A stretch of DNA of 10,130 bases from UBA1447 sp964612185 (GTDB lineage Bacteria > Bacillota > Clostridia > Oscillospirales > Acutalibacteraceae). Positions 1 through 5,794 of the stretch are shown here, piece after piece. The position numbers and the translations under genes were made by a program. Positions within the stretch are counted from its first letter, which is position 1; each line of letters starts with the position of its first letter. Where the stretch lies: positions 1 to 10,130 of the forward strand of contig CAZTCR010000070.1 in assembly GCA_964612185.1 (NCBI GenBank), read 5' to 3'. The notes under the pieces were generated by a model. That model made no database searches, was not told the origin of the DNA, and saw nothing but the letters and a program-made list of their open reading frames with translations.

Positions 1-658
1 TTTGAACAATCGCGCCGGGTATGGTTGTGACCGGAGCAACGGGTGTGCCGTTGTTAGCGTTAAAGGTGATCTTTACCGGTGTCGCGGACCAGCCGGCATA
101 CAAGGTACCCCCCTGGTACGGCATCGGGTACGGCCAGGAAACCAGCTGCGTTAATCCCGCGTCTTTGAACCAACCCGCGAAAACATAGGATTCTTTGACC
201 GGACTGGTCGGCTGCACAATAGGGGTGTTGGTGTTTGCCGTAACCGGGTTGATGGGCGTGCCGCCGTTGGATTCAAAAGTCAGTGTATAGGTGCGCGGTG
301 TATACTCAAAATTGATTGTTGTCATCGGCTGCGTGAGGGTGATGTTTACCGGACTTTGCTCAAACGGGTCCAAAAAATACCCCGGAACAGCCGGCGCAAA
401 GACTTGAAGCTGGTAATTACTCTGCGTAGTTGAACCGGTTGTTGCCGGAGTAATCGCGGTGGTTGTGCCTTTTTGATAATAGTTTACCGTCCACGCGTAG
501 GTAGCCATTGGCGCCGCGGCGGAACCGCCCGCTGTGACAGAAGCACCCGTGCCGTTTTCTTCCATATCTATCGCAAATGACCCCATCTGAAACGAGATGA
601 CGGAAATAAGCAGAACGGGTACAAGAATCAGGCTGAATATGCGCTTAAATAATCTCAT
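1..658 (-). CDS. Secreted InlB B-repeat protein, N-terminal part (cut by window edge)
   Basis: I translated this frame by hand from the ATG at 658; it stays open for 219 codons to the window edge, so the C-terminus is missing. Residues 1-29 form a signal peptide: basic MRLFKR, a hydrophobic core, and likely cleavage near SFA. Residues 52-121 (starting ATYAWTVNYYQKG, ending INFEYTPRTYT) resemble a MucBP-type adhesin module. Residues 123-190 are an InlB B-repeat with the hallmarks LTFESNGG, YVFAGW and LYAGW. A second repeat starts at residue 195 (VKITFNANNG) and runs off the edge. The RBS is a GGGGG run at 666-670, 7 nt before the ATG. The gene has its own promoter at 716-744 and is thus a separate transcription unit from the cohesin gene upstream. 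The role is probably cell-surface adhesion, by family analogy; whether it ends in a dockerin or an anchor cannot be seen here. Confidence 0.85.
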   Translation of the reverse strand, partial: MRLFKRIFSLILVPVLLISVISFQMGSFAIDMEENGTGASVTAGGSAAAPMATYAWTVNYYQKGTTTAITPATTGSTTQSNYQLQVFAPAVPGYFLDPFEQSPVNITLTQPMTTINFEYTPRTYTLTFESNGGTPINPVTANTNTPIVQPTSPVKESYVFAGWFKDAGLTQLVSWPYPMPYQGGTLYAGWSATPVKITFNANNGTPVAPVTTIPGAIVQ

Positions 659-715
659 TTTTTTGCCCCCAAACAATTAATTAAAGAACTGCAAATTACA
701 TAATATTACATTTTT

Positions 716-744
716 AGTATAGCACAGCGTTTGAACAGTGTCAA
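716..744 (-). promoter_or_regulatory. Sigma-A type promoter for the B-repeat gene starting at 658
   Basis: Read on the minus strand, a perfect -35 TTGACA (744-739) is followed by a 17-base spacer and the -10 TATACT (721-716). The TG at the end of the spacer makes an extended -10 (TGCTATACT). Transcription should begin near position 709, leaving a leader of about 50 nt before the ATG at 658. The -35 box begins inside the T-rich tail of the terminator of the preceding gene, so the two signals are packed together with no spare sequence. Confidence 0.85.
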
Positions 745-784
745 TAAAATAAGGAAAACCGCGGGAAACTTTCGTCTCCCGCGG
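743..784 (-). terminator. Rho-independent terminator after the scaffoldin-like gene
   Basis: The minus strand shows a perfect 8-bp GC-rich stem, CCGCGGGA (784-777) pairing with TCCCGCGG (766-759), around a 10-nt loop. It is followed by TTTTCCTTATTTTATT (758-743). It lies about 70 nt past the stop codon at 852. Since the next gene has its own strong promoter just downstream, this ends the upstream transcription unit. Confidence 0.85.
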
Positions 785-851
785 CCCTGTTGCTCAATTA
801 AGCCCTGAGCGCGGCTTTCAGTTTATGACCGAATCCTGTGACAATGATTTT

Positions 852-3800
852 TTACAGGCTGTTGAACAGCATTACCATCTTATGGAACGCGTTAACAACT
901 GCCATCGCTGCTACCATGATCCAACCGAACAGAAGGTCAAAGATGTTTTTGTAGAAGGTGACTTTAACCGTATCGGTTGCTATCACATTGCCGTCGCCGT
1001 CATACACATTGACCGTGATGTTGGCCGAGCGGCAGCCGATGCCTTTGTTGGTGATTTTACCGGTTTGGTCGATTATCACCTTCGCGTTGTCGGATATGAA
1101 CTCGACTCTCGCGGCATCTTCCACATTGGTTACATAACCGAGCTGAAGCGTTTCTTTGCAGTAGCTCTTGCACCACAGGACTTGAACCTTGTATTCGTTG
1201 CCGAGCGCGACGCCGTTTGAGGTAATTTCAACCTTCGGGGCTTCGACCGGCGTCCATTGTGCTGTTACGGTAATGTTTGCCTGCGGGAAGGTTGCCGGGA
1301 TTGCCGGTGTCCAGCCTGCAAAGATATAGCCTGCTTTGGTCGGGTTGGCGGGTGGTGTTACGGCGTCGCCAACATAACCGGTTATTGGAGCAATTACGCT
1401 GCCGCCTGCGGTGTCAAATGTGATGGTGCTTGTGGGCATTGCTGTCCATTGCGCCACACAGGTCGTGTTTGCGGCAGGCATGGTCGCGGGTACGGTTGGC
1501 AGCCAGCCGCCAAAGATAAAGCCGGCCTTCGTGGGTGCCGCGGGTGCGGTTACCGTGGTGCCGAAATCTTGTGTAATCGGCGCAACCGCTGTTCCGCCTG
1601 CGGAGTCAAAGGTGATGGTGTAGCTGTTGACTTCAAAGACAGCGTCAAAGTCCAGACCTTCTTCGTCCATGACGAAAACTTGATCGGATTTTTCTGCTGA
1701 CTCAACGCGCTCAACCCATTCAATAAAGGTGTAGCCGGTTTTTGTCGGGTCGGCCGGTAAAACAATTTGCTGACCGAATACCGTCGGTACGGTAGCATAG
1801 ATTCCGCCGTCCACATAGAAGGTTGCATCGTAAGTGTTCGGCGTCCATTGCGCGACACAGTTTGTGTTGGCTGCCGGCATGACTGTAGGAACAGTCGGCA
1901 ACCAGCCTGCGAAGGTGTAGCCAAACTTTGTCGGGGCTGCAGGCGCTGCAACCGCTGTGCCGAATTGCTGTGTGATGGGTGCAACCGCTGAGCCGCCTGC
2001 GGAATCAAAGGTGACGGTATAGCTGTTGATGTCCCACATTGCATAATAAGTAGCCGCACCCTCGACTGTTGCGGGTGGTGTCGGTGACCAGCTGTTAAAG
2101 GTATAGCCTTCTCTGGTTACGACCGGTGCCGTCAGCGTCGTGCCATATGCCATATCCATGCTCCAGCCGCCTGTGCCGCCTGCCGCGTCAAAAGTAATGG
2201 GATAGATGTTGATATCAAATTTCGCGTACAAGTTAAGCGAGCTGCCGTTTAATGTGATCGGCCAAACAACGGGCATCGTGAACTCTTCATCGTAGAACCA
2301 ACCGGCAAAAGTATACCCGGTTTTTGTTGGTGCAGTCGGTTCAAGCACATCTGTTCCGCCCGATTGTACTATAAATGTATATAGCGTTGCTCCTACATAA
2401 AAACTGACGGTGTAAGTGATTGGTGTCCACTGCGCTGTCACAGTCAAATCCGCCTCCGGGATCGCCGAGGGAACTGCGGGATCCCAACCGGTGAAGGTGT
2501 AACCGGTCTTGGTCGGGTCGGCTGGAGGTGTTACCGGGTCACCGGCATAACCGGTTATCGGGTCAATCAAACTGCCGCCGTCTGTGTTAAAAGTAATGGT
2601 ATAAGTCGGAATAGTTTCCCACATGGCGTCAAAGGTTTCATCAGCCGCGCCCATGATACCCGGTGTCGGGGACCAACCGGTGAAAGTAAAGCCGGGTTTT
2701 GACGGATCAACCGCAGGTGTTTGTATCGCGGCGCCGTATTCTGTCGGAATTCTTTCATACTCTGTGCCATCCACCATAAATATGGCATCATAGCTGTCAA
2801 TTGTCCACTGCGCTACCACAGTCAAATCTTCTGCCGGGAATACAGACGGAACTGCGGGGTCCCAACCGGTGAAGGTATAGCCGGTTTTGGTCGGGTCTGC
2901 GGGTTCCGTTACCGGGTCGCCTGCATAACCGGTTATCGGGTCAATCAAACTACCGCCGTCTGTGTTAAAAGTAATGGTATAAGTCGGAATAGTTTCCCAC
3001 ATGGCGTCAAAGGTTTCGTCAGCCGCACCCATGATGCCCGGTGTCGGTGACCAACCGGTGAAAGTAAAGCCGGGTTTAACCGGGTCGACAGCCGGTGTTT
3101 GAATCACGGCGCCGAACTCTGTCGGAATCCTGTCATACTCTGTGCCGTCGACCATAAAGATGGCGTCATAACTGTTGATATCCCACAATGCCGTTACTGT
3201 AATATCGTTCTGCGGGAAGGTATCGGGCAGTGCCGGATCCCAGCTGTTAAAGGTATAGCCGGTCTTGGCCGGGTCCGCGGGGGCTGTAACAGCCGAGCCG
3301 ACTTCACCGGTGATGGGATCAATCAGGCTGCCGCCGTCTGTGTTAAAAGTGATTGTGCTGGTTAACGGGGTGGTGCAGGTAACGCTGCCGTCATCAAATG
3401 TCGGAACGACTGCCGCATAACTGCTGTTGAAGAAATCTTCAACGGACAGTGTAACGGGTATTGTGCCGGTCCAGCCCGCTTTGATGGTGAAGGTAACAAT
3501 CATCAAGGAGCCGGCTGCCGTTAATCCGTCGCCGTTGACAAAGCCCTGCTTGATTGCCGTGAAATCACCAACCGGCGGCTGCGCGTTTATAGAGGAAAGG
3601 CCTCCTGCTGTCGCAGTGCCGTCAGCCGCGCTGACAAACTCTAATTTTGTGTTGTCAAAAGTAAGGAAAATGTCCGCCGCCGCCAAGCCGGAATTGCCGG
3701 TAATGCTGACGGTAACACTCACATTATCACCGACAGCGCCTGTTTCGTCGGAAGCCGTTAAAGTGACAGGAACCTGTGACCAACCGGCGGTTAATGTTAA

Positions 3801-5690
3801 ATCATTGTCCGGGAATACGGCCGGCAAGCCCGGCGTCCAGCCAGTAAAGGTATAGCCGGGTTTTACAGGGTCCGCTACACCGGGCAGCGGGGTGCCGACA
3901 TCGCCGGTAACCGGCGCTATCGCGCTGCCGCCGTCTGTGTCAAATGTGACAGTGCTTTGTTCAGGAACCGCTAATACTGTCACACTGCCGTCTTCGGCAG
4001 TAAACGGCATTGGCGTGTAGAATTTGTCAACCACTTCATTTGCCGTCAGTTCAAGTACACTTGCGCCTGTCCAGCCGGGAAGAACAGTGAAGGTAAGGTC
4101 GACCATTGTTCCGCCCGCGGAGATACCCCCAGTTTGCACCGGAGCGTAGTATATGGTTCTGAAATCACCGTCATTCGCGTAATTCGGATTAAAACCGTTT
4201 AATGAACCAGACGCCGGACCAAAAGTCTCGCTATCCTCGATGAAACTCAGTTTTGTCGTGTCATATTTAAGCAATAAGGTTCCTGTCGCTAAGCCGGAGT
4301 CCGGTGTAATGCTGATGGATACGACAACATTGCCGCCCTCGGCACCGGTGACATCAGCCGCTGTAAAGACAATAGGATCTACCGGCGTCCACTGCGCAAC
4401 AACCGTTAAATCGTTGGACGGGAAGGTTGCCGGGATACCCGGTTCCCAACCGGCGAACTGATAGTAGGGTTTAACCGGTTCCGTGATAGCCGGTACATCT
4501 GTACCCAGCTCGCCGGTTACCGGATCAATTGCGCTGCCGCCTGCCGTATCAAAGGTGATGGTGGAAGTAAGCTGAGCGGTGCATTCTACTTCGCCGTCTG
4601 TTACGTCCGGTGTGAGCGCATTATAGTCATCATTGAAAAAGTCTTCATAGGTCAATGTGAGTGGTGTCGATGAGCCGGGCCAGCCGGCTTCAATTGTAAA
4701 GGTAACAGTCATCAAAGAGCCGCCGGCAGACAGTCCGCCGTCAATGGCGAAGCCCTGTTTGATTGTTGTGCTGTCGCCAACAGCGGGTTGAACCGCAATA
4801 GAGGAAATTCCGCCCGCGGTTGCCGTACCGGCAATTGCGCTGACGAAAGTCAGTTTCGTATTGTCAAAGGCAAGGAACAAATCGGCCGCGGCCAAGCCGG
4901 AATTCGCCGAAATGTTGACTGCGACTTCAACCGTATCCCCTGCTTCGCCGGTCGCGTCTGTAACATCAAGGAATATATCGGCTAATGTCCATTGCGCGGT
5001 GAGTGTCACATCATTGTCGGGAATTACTGAAGGCATTGTCGGATTCCAACCGGCAAAGTCATAGCCAACTCTGGTTGGTGAGGCAGGCACACCCGGTATG
5101 GGATCGCCCGGCATACCGGTTATCGGAGCAACCGCTGTGCCGCCGGCGCTGTCAAAGGTGATGGTTTTCGGGGTAACCGGGGTTGGAATATTGACGCTGC
5201 CGTTCACGGTTGTAAACGATATGGGGACGTAGGTTGCGTCAACCATTTCACTCGCTGTCAGTTCAAGAACCGCAGCTCCCGTCCAACCGGGAAGGCATGT
5301 AAACGTAAGGTCAACCATCACGCCACCCTTGGTAATTCCTTTTGTGTGTACTGGGGCGTAATAGATTGTCCTGAAGTCGCCGTCGTTCGCGTAATTCGGA
5401 TTAAAACCGTTTAATGAACCGGAAGCCGGACCGAAAGTCTCGCTGTCCTCAACGAAACTCAATTTTGTCGTATCATATTTCAAGAGCATTGTCCCCGTAG
5501 CTAAGCCGGAGTTGGGTGTGATGCTGATTGATACGACAACGTCGGCGCCATCCGCGCCTTCCACCGTGCTTGCCGTAACGGTTGCCGGATCATACGCATT
5601 GACCGCAACCGGCAAAGAAGCCATGCTTAAAATAAAAGCAAGGCTCAGCAGCAAACTCAGTGCTTTTCTGAATTTTCTCTGTGTTTTCAT
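852..5690 (-). CDS. Scaffoldin-like protein: four cohesins and fourteen InlB B-repeats
   Basis: The product is 1612 residues from the ATG at 5690. That start is chosen because AGGAGG sits 6 nt before it. Residues 1-32 are a signal peptide (likely cut after AVNA). Cohesin domains lie at about 36-169, 236-372, 440-573 and 641-774. They show typical features: paired strands such as VVVSISITPNSG, then LLKYDTTKLSFVE, a GG-x-MVDLTFT strand, and a closing DGSVTV strand. Cohesins 1 and 3 are near copies (type A), as are 2 and 4 (type B). Single B-repeats (ITFD..GG, GYTFxGW, xAQW) follow cohesins 1, 2 and 3; eleven more fill residues 778-1479. Residues 1481-1612 form an Ig-like (BIG2-type) module ending in a hydrophobic tail (IFDLLFGWIMVAAMAVV). 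No dockerin, LPXTG motif or SLH domain is seen. Cohesins bind dockerins, and both upstream neighbours carry dockerins, so it probably serves as an extracellular scaffold. The partners are inferred. Confidence 0.9.
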   Translation of the reverse strand: MKTQRKFRKALSLLLSLAFILSMASLPVAVNAYDPATVTASTVEGADGADVVVSISITPNSGLATGTMLLKYDTTKLSFVEDSETFGPASGSLNGFNPNYANDGDFRTIYYAPVHTKGITKGGVMVDLTFTCLPGWTGAAVLELTASEMVDATYVPISFTTVNGSVNIPTPVTPKTITFDSAGGTAVAPITGMPGDPIPGVPASPTRVGYDFAGWNPTMPSVIPDNDVTLTAQWTLADIFLDVTDATGEAGDTVEVAVNISANSGLAAADLFLAFDNTKLTFVSAIAGTATAGGISSIAVQPAVGDSTTIKQGFAIDGGLSAGGSLMTVTFTIEAGWPGSSTPLTLTYEDFFNDDYNALTPDVTDGEVECTAQLTSTITFDTAGGSAIDPVTGELGTDVPAITEPVKPYYQFAGWEPGIPATFPSNDLTVVAQWTPVDPIVFTAADVTGAEGGNVVVSISITPDSGLATGTLLLKYDTTKLSFIEDSETFGPASGSLNGFNPNYANDGDFRTIYYAPVQTGGISAGGTMVDLTFTVLPGWTGASVLELTANEVVDKFYTPMPFTAEDGSVTVLAVPEQSTVTFDTDGGSAIAPVTGDVGTPLPGVADPVKPGYTFTGWTPGLPAVFPDNDLTLTAGWSQVPVTLTASDETGAVGDNVSVTVSITGNSGLAAADIFLTFDNTKLEFVSAADGTATAGGLSSINAQPPVGDFTAIKQGFVNGDGLTAAGSLMIVTFTIKAGWTGTIPVTLSVEDFFNSSYAAVVPTFDDGSVTCTTPLTSTITFNTDGGSLIDPITGEVGSAVTAPADPAKTGYTFNSWDPALPDTFPQNDITVTALWDINSYDAIFMVDGTEYDRIPTEFGAVIQTPAVDPVKPGFTFTGWSPTPGIMGAADETFDAMWETIPTYTITFNTDGGSLIDPITGYAGDPVTEPADPTKTGYTFTGWDPAVPSVFPAEDLTVVAQWTIDSYDAIFMVDGTEYERIPTEYGAAIQTPAVDPSKPGFTFTGWSPTPGIMGAADETFDAMWETIPTYTITFNTDGGSLIDPITGYAGDPVTPPADPTKTGYTFTGWDPAVPSAIPEADLTVTAQWTPITYTVSFYVGATLYTFIVQSGGTDVLEPTAPTKTGYTFAGWFYDEEFTMPVVWPITLNGSSLNLYAKFDINIYPITFDAAGGTGGWSMDMAYGTTLTAPVVTREGYTFNSWSPTPPATVEGAATYYAMWDINSYTVTFDSAGGSAVAPITQQFGTAVAAPAAPTKFGYTFAGWLPTVPTVMPAANTNCVAQWTPNTYDATFYVDGGIYATVPTVFGQQIVLPADPTKTGYTFIEWVERVESAEKSDQVFVMDEEGLDFDAVFEVNSYTITFDSAGGTAVAPITQDFGTTVTAPAAPTKAGFIFGGWLPTVPATMPAANTTCVAQWTAMPTSTITFDTAGGSVIAPITGYVGDAVTPPANPTKAGYIFAGWTPAIPATFPQANITVTAQWTPVEAPKVEITSNGVALGNEYKVQVLWCKSYCKETLQLGYVTNVEDAARVEFISDNAKVIIDQTGKITNKGIGCRSANITVNVYDGDGNVIATDTVKVTFYKNIFDLLFGWIMVAAMAVVNAFHKMVMLFNSL
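2604..3359 (-). repeat. Two tandem 378-bp units (126-residue double B-repeat)
   Basis: Within the scaffoldin-like gene, two consecutive blocks each encode a canonical B-repeat (TITFNTDGGSLIDPITG) plus a variant B-repeat (YDAIFMVDGTEY, ending FDAMWETIP). The spacing is 378 bases: the DNA around 2600-2639 recurs at 2978-3017 almost unchanged. A further canonical unit of the same kind follows downstream. The differences are mostly silent or conservative, which indicates a fairly recent in-frame duplication under selection for protein sequence. Confidence 0.85.
3168..5591 (-). repeat. Duplicated 1.2-kb cohesin A - B-repeat - cohesin B - B-repeat block
   Basis: The first half of the scaffoldin-like gene is a tandem duplication with a 1212-base (404-codon) offset. 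For example, the run GTAATTCGGATTAAAACCG occurs at 5391 and again at 4179. Cohesins 1 and 3 share long identical protein stretches (such as DSETFGPASGSLNGFNPNY), and cohesins 2 and 4 share GTATAGG, SGLAAAD and the EDFFN motif. The A and B types are much less alike, so the A/B pair is older than the duplication. Confidence 0.85.
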
Positions 5691-5696
5691 ATCTTT

Positions 5697-5702
5697 CCTC
5701 CT
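5697..5702 (-). promoter_or_regulatory. Ribosome binding site that fixes the scaffoldin start at 5690
   Basis: A perfect AGGAGG lies 6 nt before the ATG at 5690. An upstream in-frame ATG at 5708 would place this site inside the coding region and has no such motif of its own. The signal peptide also reads naturally from MKTQRKFRK. Confidence 0.9.
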
Positions 5703-5727
5703 AAACATTATTCACCAAACTGTGATG

Positions 5728-5778
5728 AAAAAGGGGCTTGCCGGAGCATCGCTTTGTTTGCCTGTTCAGGCAAGCCCC
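5728..5778 (-). terminator. Terminator-like hairpin between the dockerin and scaffoldin genes
   Basis: The minus strand has a perfect 10-bp stem, GGGGCTTGCC (5778-5769) with GGCAAGCCCC (5742-5733), followed directly by TTTTT (5732-5728). The 26-nt loop is large. A second perfect hairpin, TTGCCTG-AA-CAGGCAA (5773-5758), uses the same TTGCC as the left arm of the long stem, so the two structures are mutually exclusive. The element lies only 17 nt after the stop codon of the dockerin gene and 38 nt before the next start codon. It is either a plain terminator or an attenuator that limits read-through into the scaffoldin gene. Confidence 0.75.
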
Positions 5779-5794
5779 ATTGTGCCATTATGTA

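Noticed and set aside
825..1220. Plus-strand open frame of 131 codons
   Set aside because: It lies antisense to the C-terminal module of the scaffoldin gene, with no domain and no RBS.
1550..2059. Minus-strand open frame of 169 codons
   Set aside because: Out-of-frame shadow within the scaffoldin gene; no start signal and low-complexity translation.
3427..3855. Plus-strand open frame of 142 codons
   Set aside because: Antisense shadow of cohesin 4; similar shadows occur over cohesins 1-3, as expected from repeated coding sequence.
5691..5708. Upstream ATG at 5708 as the scaffoldin start
   Set aside because: It would put the AGGAGG at 5697-5702 inside the coding sequence; the ATG at 5690 has ideal spacing and a natural signal peptide.
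5703..5732. AATAAT near 5707-5712 (minus strand) as a -10 box for the scaffoldin gene
   Set aside because: No -35 at the right distance, and transcription would start on top of the ribosome binding site.
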